64,000 nt of DNA from Scybalousia_A sp045221575 (GCA_045221575.1 JBGUWU010000031.1:1-64000); one strand, 5' to 3'. Positions 17,185 to 25,841 are shown, numbered from the stretch's first letter. Notes: generated from the letters alone by a model not told the origin. Numbers and translations are program-made.

Positions 17185-18213
17185 ATGAATAAGATAATAA
17201 GCTTTATTAAAAAACATAAAATACTGAGCATTAGTTTAATTTCTATTTTAACTATAGTATTAGTTTGCTTTTTTACTATAATAATACTCTTTACTGCAAA
17301 AACAGACAATAAAAACGATGTAAATTTATATATCTATCCGAATACAACATACGAAAACTTATATTCTAATTTACAGAAACAAAATATAATAAGTGGTAAT
17401 AGTTTAAGTTTTACTTTATTCTCAAAACTATTTTCTTTAGATAGTAATTTCAAAATAGGTTATTATGTAATAAAGAAAAATACTTCTGTTTATTCATTAG
17501 TAAAAAAAATTAGAAATGGTGAGCAACAAACAATAAGAATTGCAATTAATAATACAAGAACTGCAGATATTTTTGCAGAAAAAGTTTCTAAAAAACTGTT
17601 GTTAAGCAAAGACGATATAATAAAAGCCATAGATTCTTTACATTATGATTATCCTAATGAATTGTTTTATTATATTCTTCCAGATACATACGAGTTTTAT
17701 TGGACTGTTAGTGCAAAAGATTTGATTCAACGTCTTTTTGCTTTTTCTAATAGATGGTGGAAGAAGCAAAACTTTACTGAAACTGCTGGACTTACTAAGC
17801 AAGAGATAATTACATTAGCTTCTATTGTACAAGAAGAAACTCAGCAACAAGATGAAAAAGCAACAGTTGCAGGAGTATATATTAATAGATTAAAATCAGA
17901 TATGTTACTTCAGGCAGACCCAACAGTAAAGTTTGCATACGGAGATTTTACCATTAAGAGAATACGATTAGAACATTTAAAAACAGACTCTCCTTTTAAT
18001 ACATATAAATATAAAGGCTTACCTCCAGCACCTATCTGCTTGCCAGATATATCAACAATAGAATCTGTATTACACTACAAACGACATAATTATCTTTATT
18101 TTTGTGCTAAAGAAGACTTTTCCGGTTATCATAATTTTGCTTCAACAATACAGGAGCACAACCTTAATGCAAAAAAATACCACTCAGCCCTAAACAAACA
18201 CAACATTAAGTAA
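17185..18213 (+). CDS. mltG: Endolytic transglycosylase MltG
   Basis: A 342-residue membrane-anchored enzyme that cuts nascent peptidoglycan strands and so sets glycan length. One N-terminal transmembrane helix (about residues 15-37) is followed by a LysM-like domain (YPNTTYENLYSNLQ). The YceG catalytic domain contains LPDTYEFYWT, the catalytic Glu in ASIVQEETQQQDEK, VYINRLKSDMLLQADPTVKFAYG, SPFNTYKYKGLPPAPI and the C-terminal FAKEDFSGYHNFA-like segment. An in-frame ATG 120 bp upstream exists, but it lies inside the GNAT gene and its peptide is unconserved; the ATG at 17185 gives a normal MltG N-terminus. Confidence 0.94.
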   Translation: MNKIISFIKKHKILSISLISILTIVLVCFFTIIILFTAKTDNKNDVNLYIYPNTTYENLYSNLQKQNIISGNSLSFTLFSKLFSLDSNFKIGYYVIKKNTSVYSLVKKIRNGEQQTIRIAINNTRTADIFAEKVSKKLLLSKDDIIKAIDSLHYDYPNELFYYILPDTYEFYWTVSAKDLIQRLFAFSNRWWKKQNFTETAGLTKQEIITLASIVQEETQQQDEKATVAGVYINRLKSDMLLQADPTVKFAYGDFTIKRIRLEHLKTDSPFNTYKYKGLPPAPICLPDISTIESVLHYKRHNYLYFCAKEDFSGYHNFASTIQEHNLNAKKYHSALNKHNIK

Positions 18214-18236
18214 AGAATTTTAGGAAATAAAATAAG

Positions 18237-18339
18237 AAAACGGCGTTTTTGATTTCAGAAACGGCGTTTTTATACTATAAAAAGCCCATTTTTACACATT
18301 AAAACGGTGTTTTTGTTTTCAAAAACGCCGTTTTTTTTT
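18237..18339. repeat. CGGCG-type 21-bp-period array ending in a terminator hairpin
   Basis: Cores CGGCGTTTTT at 18241 and 18262 are 21 bp apart, then degenerate GCCCATTTTT (about 18284), CGGTGTTTTT at 18305 and the inverted CGCCGTTTTT at 18326 (21 bp later). The last pair folds as AAAACGGTGTTTTT/AAAAACGCCGTTTT (18301-18314 with 18321-18334) with a T run to 18339, a good terminator for mltG. Same type as 3222-3300. Confidence 0.82.
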
Positions 18340-18362
18340 ACAAGGAAAATCAAGTTTTGGTG

Positions 18363-18402
18363 TAAAAAAAAAGGTCATTGAAGATTATTCTTCAATGACC
18401 TT
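18363..18402 (-). terminator. Terminator of the aconitase gene
   Basis: A perfect 14-bp stem, AAGGTCATTGAAGA (18371-18384) with TCTTCAATGACCTT (18389-18402), loop TTAT. The plus-strand A run at 18364-18372 gives the T tail on the minus strand, so it ends transcription of the aconitase gene. Confidence 0.9.
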
Positions 18403-18421
18403 AGGATTTTAAAGTATTTTA

Positions 18422-20659
18422 TTATTTCTTATGTGAAGCGTAGTAGTTCATCAAACAACCGTCTGCCAAGATTTCTCTTTCGTCGTTTGTAAGATTTTGG
18501 AAGAATAGATGAATATCTTTAACACCGTCTTTAGTGATAACTTTTGCATCTATTTCTTCTTTGCCACTAAGTATTGCTTCTCTAATACCTTCAATATAAA
18601 CGAAATCTCCTACATTGTAATCAAAAGCAGTTTCCTTAGCAATAGTGAAAGGAACAATACCCCAGTTGATACAATTTGAACGATAACGTTTTGTAGCATA
18701 TTCGTAACAAATATTAGCATCTCCACCAAGAACTTTTTGGCAAGAAGCAGCTTGTTCTCTTGCAGAACCATCACCTGGTTTGTTAGCAAATACGCAAGAA
18801 CCGAATGAAGTATTTTCTGCTTTTGCTCCAACTTTATTAAGTGCGTCTAATACATGTTGAGGAGTTTTGCCTGCTCTTCTTTCAAGGTCTTCACTTTGAA
18901 TTCTCTTTGAAGTAGGTACATATTCTGGCACTCTACGAGAAAGAGCAAACTCAGACAACTTCAATGGATTAGAACGATAAGAAGAAGTTTCTCCAGAAGG
19001 TATTAATTCGTCTGTTGTTGTTACAGGATCGTGAATAACAGCAGCAAGTTCTACTAACATGTTGTCTTGCATTGCATACATCTTAGGCCAATCCTTGATG
19101 TTTGGTCCGTAACGTAATTCTTGAGAAGCATCTGCTTTACCAAATCCTTGATAAACTCGTTTCTCATAAACTTTAGGATCGTATTTATATCCTTCGTAAT
19201 TTACTGTATAATCTATATCTGTTGCAGCTGTAATCACACCTCCGTTAGCAGCAGTAGCAGCAATAGAACGAGCATCCATCAATGCAACAAGAGAGATTTG
19301 TCCTTGACCTGGTTTAGAACCTTCACGGTTAGGGAAGTTTCTTGTTGTGTGACGAATAGAGAAACCATTGTTTGCAGGAACATCACCAGCTCCGAAGCAA
19401 GGACCACAGAAAGCAGGCTTAATAGCAACACCAGCTTCAAGTAGATCTTCTGCAATGTGAGAACGTGTAGCTGCCAAATAAACAGGAACACTTTGAGGAT
19501 AAGCACTTGCAGTAAAGTATCCATTACCTGTAGATTTGTCTTTCAAAATAGCAGCAGCAGCAGCCAAGTTGTCGTATGTACCACCAGCACAACCAGCTAT
19601 GATACCTTGATCAGCCCATACTTTACCATCTTTTATCTTACTAACAAGATCAATTTCTATCTTATCGCCAAAACGTTTCTTTGAATCTGCTTCAACTTCT
19701 TTAAGTATTTTTTCAGGGTTAGCTTGTAACTCATGAATAGTGTAAGCGTTTGATGGGTGATAAGGTAAAGCAATCATACTTTCTTGTTTAGAAAGATCTA
19801 TCTTTATCATGCTATCATAGTAAGCAACTTTTCCTGGACGAAGTTCTTTGTAATCTTCAGGACGATTGTGCATCTTATAATAGTTATGAACTTCTTCATC
19901 AGTAACCCATATAGAAGACAAACAAGTAGTTTCTGTTGTCATAACTTCTATTCCATTACGGAAATCAATAGGAAGATTCTTTACTCCAGGACCAGCAAAT
20001 TCAAGAACTTTATTCTTTACATAACCATTTTCAAATGTTGCCTTAACTAAAGAAATAGCTACATCATGAGGACCTATTCCTTTTCTTGGAGAGCCTTCTA
20101 ACCAAACAAGAACAACTTCTGGAGCATTAATATCCCAAGTGTTTTCCAACAATTGTTTTACTAATTCTCCACCACCTTCTCCAACTCCCATATTACCAAG
20201 AGAGCCATAACGAGTGTGAGAGTCAGAACCAAGAATCATATTACCACACTTAGCCATTGCTTCTCTTGCGTATTGGTGAATAACAGCTTGGTTTGTTGGA
20301 ACAAATATACCACCATATTTCTTTGCTGCAGAAAGACCAAATACGTGGTCATCTTCGTTTATTGTACCACCAACAGCACAAAGAGAGTTGTGACAGTTAG
20401 TCATTCCATAAGGAATAGGGAATTTAGTCAAACCACTTGCTCTTGCTGTTTGAATGATACCTACGTAAGTAATATCATGAGAAATTAATGCATCAAATTT
20501 AATACGCATTTTTTTACCTTTGCTATTATCTACATCATGAGAACGAAGTATTTGATAAGCAATAGTGTTTTCTCTTGCTTCATCAGCAGTTATATTAGCT
20601 GAATCAACAATTTTTTCTCCATCAAGAAGATATACTCCTTTGTTGATAAGTTCTACCAT
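18422..20659 (-). CDS. acn: Aconitate hydratase (mitochondrial-type)
   Basis: A 745-residue aconitase isomerising citrate and isocitrate through a [4Fe-4S] cluster. The cluster ligands are the Cys of GCAGGTYDN (about residue 356) and the pair in AFCGPCFGAGD about 63 residues later. Other markers are LGSDSHTRYGSLGNMGVGEGGGE and SFGSCVFANKPGDGSAREQAASC in the swivel domain. The length and motif order match the mitochondrial-like aconitase of many Bacteroidota rather than the 890-residue AcnA or AcnB of proteobacteria. It stands alone; citrate synthase and isocitrate dehydrogenase are not adjacent. Confidence 0.95.
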   Translation of the reverse strand: MVELINKGVYLLDGEKIVDSANITADEARENTIAYQILRSHDVDNSKGKKMRIKFDALISHDITYVGIIQTARASGLTKFPIPYGMTNCHNSLCAVGGTINEDDHVFGLSAAKKYGGIFVPTNQAVIHQYAREAMAKCGNMILGSDSHTRYGSLGNMGVGEGGGELVKQLLENTWDINAPEVVLVWLEGSPRKGIGPHDVAISLVKATFENGYVKNKVLEFAGPGVKNLPIDFRNGIEVMTTETTCLSSIWVTDEEVHNYYKMHNRPEDYKELRPGKVAYYDSMIKIDLSKQESMIALPYHPSNAYTIHELQANPEKILKEVEADSKKRFGDKIEIDLVSKIKDGKVWADQGIIAGCAGGTYDNLAAAAAILKDKSTGNGYFTASAYPQSVPVYLAATRSHIAEDLLEAGVAIKPAFCGPCFGAGDVPANNGFSIRHTTRNFPNREGSKPGQGQISLVALMDARSIAATAANGGVITAATDIDYTVNYEGYKYDPKVYEKRVYQGFGKADASQELRYGPNIKDWPKMYAMQDNMLVELAAVIHDPVTTTDELIPSGETSSYRSNPLKLSEFALSRRVPEYVPTSKRIQSEDLERRAGKTPQHVLDALNKVGAKAENTSFGSCVFANKPGDGSAREQAASCQKVLGGDANICYEYATKRYRSNCINWGIVPFTIAKETAFDYNVGDFVYIEGIREAILSGKEEIDAKVITKDGVKDIHLFFQNLTNDEREILADGCLMNYYASHKK

Positions 20660-20807
20660 GTTAATTGTTTCCTTTTTACTTTATTGTTATTTGTTAATTA
20701 ATTTAAACTCTTTTTTTTAATATGGTTTCAAAGGTGCAAATTTATACAAAGTTTTTTAATTGACCATCTTTTTTACAAAAATATATTTCTCAATTAATAT
20801 TTTCACT

Positions 20808-20846
20808 AAAACATCAATATTTTATAGAAAAAAGATTTGATGTTTT
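20808..20846. repeat. Stand-alone inverted repeat AAAACATCAA / TTGATGTTTT
   Basis: AAAACATCAA (20808-20817) and its exact reverse complement TTGATGTTTT (20837-20846) enclose 19 bp of A/T-rich DNA. The same inverted pair brackets the 21-bp array at 47781-47882, and a near copy lies at 43397-43433. All three are in divergent intergenic regions. The rest of the 20660-20945 gap shows only the downstream -7 box. Confidence 0.6.
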
Positions 20847-20891
20847 TTATAAAAAACCTGAAAAAATAATATGAATAAGAGAAATTATTTA

Positions 20892-20899
20892 TAAATTTG
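20892..20899 (+). promoter_or_regulatory. -7 promoter element of the transketolase operon
   Basis: TAAATTTG matches TAnnTTTG, 47 nt before the ATG at 20946. No good -33 element is seen at 19-21 nt. Confidence 0.55.
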
Positions 20900-20945
20900 C
20901 ACTGATTTTCATAGAACATAATCATAAAATAAAAAACACTAAATA

Positions 20946-21791
20946 ATGAAAAACATAAATGAATTGCAAGATATTGCAACACAAATACGTAGAGATGTTT
21001 TACGTATGATAAATTCTGCTAACTCAGGACACCCAGGGGGAAGTTTGGATTGTGCAGATCTGTTCACTGCTCTTTATTTTGATGTTATGGACATTGAGCC
21101 AAAGAACTACACACGTGAGGGTAGAGGAGAGGATATGTTCTTCCTTAGTATAGGACACATAGCCCCTGTTTGGTATTCAGCACTTGCACGTAGAGGTTAT
21201 TTTCCTGTAAAAGAGTTATCAACACTTAGACAAATGGGGTCTCGTTTGCAAGGACACCCTTCTTATCATGCTAAATTGGAAGGTGTAAGAGTAGCAAGTG
21301 GTTCTCTTGGACAAGGTATGAGTGTTGGAGTAGGTGCTGCTCTTGCCAAAAAAATGGATAATGATGACAAAATCGTTTTTACTCTTCATGGTGATGGTGA
21401 AATAGAAGAAGGACAAATATGGGAAGCTGCTATGTTTGCAGGTGCCAATAAAGTAGATAACCTTATTTCTATTATAGACGTAAATCATGCTCAAATAGAC
21501 GGAAGAACAGAACAAGTGTGTGATTCTTCTTCTTTAAGAGATAAGTTTGAAGCATTTAAATGGGAAGTGAAAGAATGTAATGGTAATGATATGCAGGAAC
21601 TTGTTAATACACTAAGAGAATGTAAGCAAGCATGTCATAAAGGAAAACCAGTAATGCTTTTGATGAATACAAAGATGGGCTTTGGCGTTGATTTTATGTT
21701 AGATGATAACGGTTGGCACGGCAAAGCTCCAAACGATGAACAAACTGCTAAAGCATTATCTCAACTTAAAGAAACATTAGGTGATTACTAA
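20946..21791 (+). CDS. Transketolase N-terminal subunit
   Basis: A 281-residue half-transketolase carrying the thiamine-diphosphate-binding domain: SGHPGGSLDCADLFTALYFDVM, VASGSLGQGMSVGVGAAL and the TPP/metal motif GDGEIEEGQIWEAAMFAGANKVDNLISIIDVN given here by its ends GDGEIEEG and LISIIDVN. With the C-terminal subunit at 23216 it would form the two-gene transketolase that exchanges two-carbon units in the pentose phosphate pathway. The two halves are normally adjacent; here a VWA gene is between them. The next gene overlaps its last 11 bases. Confidence 0.95.
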   Translation: MKNINELQDIATQIRRDVLRMINSANSGHPGGSLDCADLFTALYFDVMDIEPKNYTREGRGEDMFFLSIGHIAPVWYSALARRGYFPVKELSTLRQMGSRLQGHPSYHAKLEGVRVASGSLGQGMSVGVGAALAKKMDNDDKIVFTLHGDGEIEEGQIWEAAMFAGANKVDNLISIIDVNHAQIDGRTEQVCDSSSLRDKFEAFKWEVKECNGNDMQELVNTLRECKQACHKGKPVMLLMNTKMGFGVDFMLDDNGWHGKAPNDEQTAKALSQLKETLGDY

Positions 21792-23208
21792 AAATCAAAA
21801 TAATAACTTTGAAGGAAAAAAGGCAAAGTTTTTTAACTCTGTTTTAAGAGTTTTTTGTCTTGTTTTCTTTGCTTTATCTTCTTGTTTTGTAGCTTTTTCT
21901 CAACAAGCGGAGAAAACACGTATTCTTTTTGTGGTTGATTGTTCTTACAATATGTATGAAAAATGGCAAAGCGAAAGTAAAATAAAAATAACTCAATCGT
22001 TGATTTCTAATATTATTGATAGTCTTTCAACACAAGAAGATGTGGAATGCGCTTTAAGAGTATTTGGAAGTGAAAAAGATTATTCTACTCAAGATTGTGA
22101 AGACTCTCGTCTGCTTGTTCCATTCTATCGTTTAAATACAGATGCTTTGAAAGCTAAACTTAAAGGACTTGTTCCTAAGGGAACATCTGCTGTTAGCAAT
22201 TCATTAGAGAAACTCAAAGAAGATTTTCCTAATGATAAACATTGCAGAAATATTGTTATAATGATTCTTAACAATATAGACAGATGTGGAGGGAATATAG
22301 CGGAAACTTCAAAGAATCTACAAAAACAAGGAGTTTGTTTAAAGCCTTTTATCATAGGAATAAACAAAGGAATGAAAGAGTTTTACCAAAATGCTGGCTT
22401 ATACTACGAGGCAAACAACGAAGTGGAGTTTTCAAAGATAATGAACAAGATAATAAAACAAGCTTTGCATAATACATCTGTTCAAGTTAATCTTTTAGAC
22501 TCTTATAACCAAAGCACTGAAACTTTTATTCCCATAACATTCTTAGATAGCAAGAGTAAGCAAACAAGGTATAGTTTTATTCACTCTTTCAATTCCAACG
22601 GTATTTCTGATACTATCTTTATTGATCCTTTGTCTGATTATGATGTGATAGTTCATACTATACCACCTGTAACAAAAGAAAATATAAATATAGAAGCAGG
22701 TTCTCATACTGTAATTCCTATAAAAACACCACAAGGAAGTTTGCTGATAAAGTGTTCTTATGATAAAGATAAAAATAGTCTAAATATTAAGCCTTATCAA
22801 ACTATAGTAAGAAGAGTAGGGGATAAGAAAATAATAAATGCTCAACAGATTAATAAAAAAGAAAAATATTTGGTTGGGAAATATGATTTAGAAGTATTAT
22901 CTTTTCCTCGTTTATGTTTGGATAGCGTAGAAATAACACAGAGTTCTTTAACCACGATAGAAATTCCTCTTGCAGGTATATTGTCTTTAGAAAAGAAAAA
23001 CACAAATTTTACCGGTTCTCTATTTGTTAGACAAAAAGGAAAACTATCATGGGTTAAAAACATAGAAGAAGATAAAATAAAAGAAAATATAGAGCTTTTG
23101 CCGGGAGAATATATTCTTATAGCGAAAGAAAAAGCACCTAATTCAAAAAATATCACACAAGAAATAAAAATAGAATCAAATAAGATAACAAAAGTATCAA
23201 TTAATTAG
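21781..23208 (+). CDS. Secreted von Willebrand factor A (VWA) domain protein
   Basis: A 475-residue protein starting at GTG within the end of the transketolase N gene. After about 20 polar residues a hydrophobic signal segment (VLRVFCLVFFALSSCFVAFSQ) could be a signal peptide or lipoprotein signal. The VWA domain (about residues 45-225) begins ILFVVDCSYNMY, where the MIDAS D-x-S-x-S is D-C-S-Y-N, so the third position is Asn. KGTSAVSNSLEKLKEDF supplies the later Thr/Ser. The remaining 250 residues look like beta-sandwich segments (e.g. VNLLDSYNQSTETFIPITFLD, IEIPLAGILSLEKKN). Function is unknown. The 7-bp gap to the transketolase C gene shows it is in the same operon. Confidence 0.8.
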   Translation: MITKNQNNNFEGKKAKFFNSVLRVFCLVFFALSSCFVAFSQQAEKTRILFVVDCSYNMYEKWQSESKIKITQSLISNIIDSLSTQEDVECALRVFGSEKDYSTQDCEDSRLLVPFYRLNTDALKAKLKGLVPKGTSAVSNSLEKLKEDFPNDKHCRNIVIMILNNIDRCGGNIAETSKNLQKQGVCLKPFIIGINKGMKEFYQNAGLYYEANNEVEFSKIMNKIIKQALHNTSVQVNLLDSYNQSTETFIPITFLDSKSKQTRYSFIHSFNSNGISDTIFIDPLSDYDVIVHTIPPVTKENINIEAGSHTVIPIKTPQGSLLIKCSYDKDKNSLNIKPYQTIVRRVGDKKIINAQQINKKEKYLVGKYDLEVLSFPRLCLDSVEITQSSLTTIEIPLAGILSLEKKNTNFTGSLFVRQKGKLSWVKNIEEDKIKENIELLPGEYILIAKEKAPNSKNITQEIKIESNKITKVSIN

Positions 23209-23215
23209 ATAAATT

Positions 23216-24172
23216 ATGAAAGAATATAAAATATTAGCAGAGAAAGACACTCGCTCTGGTTTCGGTGAAGGATTACTTCAAGCAGGAAAAGAAAATCCTA
23301 ATGTTGTGGCTTTATGTGCAGACCTTAGTCCAAGCGTAAGAATGGATTTGTTTCAAAAAGAATTTCCTGAACGTTTTGTAGAAGTAGGTATTGCAGAAAG
23401 TAATATGGTTAGCATCGCTTCAGGTATGGCTCTTAGTGGCAAGATTCCTTTTGTTGGTTCTTTTGCTGCTTTCTCTACAGGTAGAACATACGACCAAATA
23501 CGTCAAAGTGTAGCATATTCAGACACTAATGTTAAAATAGCAGGTTCTCATGCTGGTATTACCTTGGGAGAAGATGGAGCAACACACCAAATACTTGAGG
23601 ATATTGGTTTGATGAAGATGATGCCTAATATGGTGGTTATAAATCCTTGTGATTACACTCAAGCAAAACAGGCTACAATAGCGTCAGCTCGTTACAAAGG
23701 TCCTGTTTATATCCGCTATGGCCGTCCCAAAGTACCTGTATTCTTAACTGAGGATACTCCTTTTGAGATTGGTAAGGCTTTGATGCTTAATGAGGGAAAA
23801 GATGTGTCTATTTTTGCAACAGGTCATTTGGTTTGGCAGGCTATACTTGCAGCTCAAGAATTAGAAAAAGAGGGTATAAGTGCAGAGATAATAAATATCC
23901 ATACTATCAAACCTTTGGATAAAGATGCTATATTAAAATCTGTGAAGAAAACAGGTTGTGCTGTTGTTTGCGAAGAGCATCTTTACAATGGAGGACTTGG
24001 AGATAGCATTGCACAAGCGTTAGTTATGAACTATCCAGCACCGGTTGAATACATAGGAATTGATGATAAATTTGGAGAATCAGGAAAACCTATGCAACTT
24101 ATGGATAAGTATGGTCTGAATGCTAAGAATATAGTAGAAAAAGCAAAGAAAGTTATTGCAAGAAAGAAATAA
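23216..24172 (+). CDS. Transketolase C-terminal subunit
   Basis: A 318-residue partner of the gene at 20946. It contains the pyrimidine-binding domain (LCADLSPSVRMDLFQ, VGIAESNMVSIASGMALSG with the catalytic Glu, HAGITLGEDGATHQILEDIGLM) and the transketolase C domain (VSIFATGHLVWQAILAAQELEKEG, VCEEHLYNGGLGD). Together the two subunits equal one full transketolase. A terminator follows. Confidence 0.95.
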   Translation: MKEYKILAEKDTRSGFGEGLLQAGKENPNVVALCADLSPSVRMDLFQKEFPERFVEVGIAESNMVSIASGMALSGKIPFVGSFAAFSTGRTYDQIRQSVAYSDTNVKIAGSHAGITLGEDGATHQILEDIGLMKMMPNMVVINPCDYTQAKQATIASARYKGPVYIRYGRPKVPVFLTEDTPFEIGKALMLNEGKDVSIFATGHLVWQAILAAQELEKEGISAEIINIHTIKPLDKDAILKSVKKTGCAVVCEEHLYNGGLGDSIAQALVMNYPAPVEYIGIDDKFGESGKPMQLMDKYGLNAKNIVEKAKKVIARKK

Positions 24173-24192
24173 TATCTTTCAATAAAAAAGAG

Positions 24193-24229
24193 TAGGGCAA
24201 TAAAAACTTATTTATTGCCCTATTTTTTT
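24193..24229 (+). terminator. Terminator after the transketolase operon
   Basis: TAGGGCAATAAA (24193-24204) pairs with TTTATTGCCCTA (24211-24222), followed by a T run. An A-rich stretch in front may let it also serve the convergent coaD gene. Confidence 0.85.
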
Positions 24230-24242
24230 GTCTTTAAAAACT

Positions 24243-24701
24243 CTAATCAATAGTAATTTCTTCTGGAATGTATTTAGATATATCTTTCTTATACAAAATC
24301 ATCTCCCTAATAAAAGAAGAAGAGATAACATTGTTCTTTATATCCGAAACAAAGAATATAGTCTCTATTTCAGGAGCTATCTCTTTGTTTATTTGAGCAA
24401 TATTATCTTCGTAAGAATAGTCTATTCCATTTCTTAAACCTCTAATGATGTATTTAATGCCATTTTCTTTGCAATAATCAACAGTTAAGCATTTAAAAGT
24501 ATCTATCTTCACATTACTATATGAAGCAAAGGTTTGTTTCAACCAATCTAATCTTTGTTTTAAAGCAAACATAGTCTTTTTTTCAGTATTAGTACCTATC
24601 GCAACTATTACTTCATCAAACAATGGTAATGCCTTTAAAACTATATCTTTATGACCTAAAGTTATAGGGTCAAAACTACCTACAAACAATGCTTTTTTCA
24701 T
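24243..24701 (-). CDS. coaD: Phosphopantetheine adenylyltransferase
   Basis: A 152-residue enzyme making dephospho-CoA from phosphopantetheine and ATP. The nucleotidyltransferase motif GSFDPITLGHKDIV (about residues 8-21, with the T/HxGH), IRGLRNGIDYSYEDNIAQIN and NVISSSFIREMI are diagnostic. It starts directly at the base before the stop codon of the barrel-protein gene, so the two are co-transcribed. Confidence 0.96.
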   Translation of the reverse strand: MKKALFVGSFDPITLGHKDIVLKALPLFDEVIVAIGTNTEKKTMFALKQRLDWLKQTFASYSNVKIDTFKCLTVDYCKENGIKYIIRGLRNGIDYSYEDNIAQINKEIAPEIETIFFVSDIKNNVISSSFIREMILYKKDISKYIPEEITID

Positions 24702-25415
24702 TTATCTATAATTTACTTTACGTTTATGATAAACTTGTTCTTGTTCTTCATTTATCATATAAATAAGTTTGACACTCAGCCAACTGTTTTTATAATCCCG
24801 TTTCCATGTACGATAATTGTTAGCGTCTGTTGGTTGATAAGAGTTGTTGTATTCAAAATCTTTTCTAATAGGTAGCAAAGAATATTGGTATCTTACATCA
24901 AATTTGAAGTTCTTCCATACCGTGAAACGAAAATCTCCGACAATGCTTAAATCATTTTTCAAAAATTTAGCTTTTGTTGTAGTAGGTCTATCCATGCCCC
25001 AAATAAGTGTATCTGGTAAAACCCAACTTTCTTTTGAGTGATATAGACGTGAATACATAATTCCTGCACCAAGCGTTATTCCTCCTCTGGTATCAATATA
25101 GTGTAACATCAAAGGAATATCTACATAATCTAAGTTAGCTTTATATATAAAAGGGTCATTAGCAGTAGTTTCTTTTGCACCTCTTTGAGATAGATTTATT
25201 TCCATAGACACTTGAAAACCTCCATTTAAATTATTTTTATCCAAAGGAAACATAGCTCCAATACCAGTTAAATAACCAACTTTCTTAAAGCCATATACTT
25301 CATCACCATCTATTTGGGATACATTGAATCCTAAAGAAACAAAACCTTTAAAGAATTGTGCATGAGTGTTATAAAAACACAAAGAGACAAATAGTATTAA
25401 GATAATCTTTTTCAA
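24702..25415 (-). CDS. Outer-membrane beta-barrel protein (PorT-like family)
   Basis: A 237-residue protein with signal peptide MKKIILILFVSLCFYNTHAQ and alternating amphipathic strands: GFVSLGFNVSQIDGDEVYGFKKVGYLTGIGAMFP, then LEINLSQRGAK-like and FKFDVRYQYSLLP segments. This is the eight-strand barrel pattern of the PorT/outer membrane beta-barrel family (PF13568). It is not evidently the T9SS PorT itself. Function is unknown. No gap separates it from coaD. Confidence 0.78.
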   Translation of the reverse strand: MKKIILILFVSLCFYNTHAQFFKGFVSLGFNVSQIDGDEVYGFKKVGYLTGIGAMFPLDKNNLNGGFQVSMEINLSQRGAKETTANDPFIYKANLDYVDIPLMLHYIDTRGGITLGAGIMYSRLYHSKESWVLPDTLIWGMDRPTTTKAKFLKNDLSIVGDFRFTVWKNFKFDVRYQYSLLPIRKDFEYNNSYQPTDANNYRTWKRDYKNSWLSVKLIYMINEEQEQVYHKRKVNYR

Positions 25416-25528
25416 ATTATTTCTATTTTTTTATTTATAAGTCATTAACGTTTAGTTAAAATATTTATTTTATAGAATATGTTTTTTATTTTAATCTCAT
25501 CGTATTTTATTATTATGACGTTAGAAAA

Positions 25529-25665
25529 AAAACATCAAAACTTAGTAAAAAAAGATCAACTTCTAATTTCTTAAAATCAACTTTTAATTTACCAAAATCA
25601 ACTTCTAATTTCTTAAAATCAACTCTTTTTTTACTAAAATCAAAACTTATTTTCTCAAAATAAAT
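25529..25665 (+). repeat. 21-bp-period tandem array, TCAAC type, six exact-phase units
   Basis: TCAA cores start at 25535, 25556, 25577, 25598, 25619 and 25640, every one exactly 21 bp apart, with a decayed seventh at 25661. The middle units share ACTTCTAATTTCTTAAAA-like sequence after the core. The left edge is AAAACATCAA, the same end that opens the array at 47781. It lies in the 25416-25841 gap, upstream of the barrel gene and downstream of mmdB. The rest of the gap is AT-rich with one terminator. Confidence 0.92.
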
Positions 25666-25754
25666 ATTGCTAAATATAGAACAAAAAACCAGTATAAAAA
25701 TATTTAAAAATTTTAAAGATAATTAAAATTATGTAAACTAATAATAATTTAAAT

Positions 25755-25800
25755 GAAAAAATAAAAGGACTGCTATTATTTGTTTAACAGTCCTTTTAGT
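25755..25800 (-). terminator. Terminator of the methylmalonyl-CoA decarboxylase operon
   Basis: AAAAGGACTG (25763-25772) pairs with CAGTCCTTTT (25788-25797) around a 15-nt loop. The minus-strand product is followed by TTTTATTTTTTC, placing it 45 bp after the mmdB stop. It may also work weakly on the plus strand. Confidence 0.75.
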
Positions 25801-25841
25801 TTAATTATAATATTATTTTATTTCTTTATGAAGTTATTTTA

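Noticed and set aside
19121..20488. Several open frames on the plus strand inside the aconitase gene
   Set aside because: They are antisense readings of a strongly conserved gene, rich in Ser/Thr/Cys/Ile as expected from complementing its codons.
25535..25661. CRISPR array
   Set aside because: The period is only 21 bp, there are no unique spacers of 25-40 bp between identical repeats, and no cas genes are nearby.
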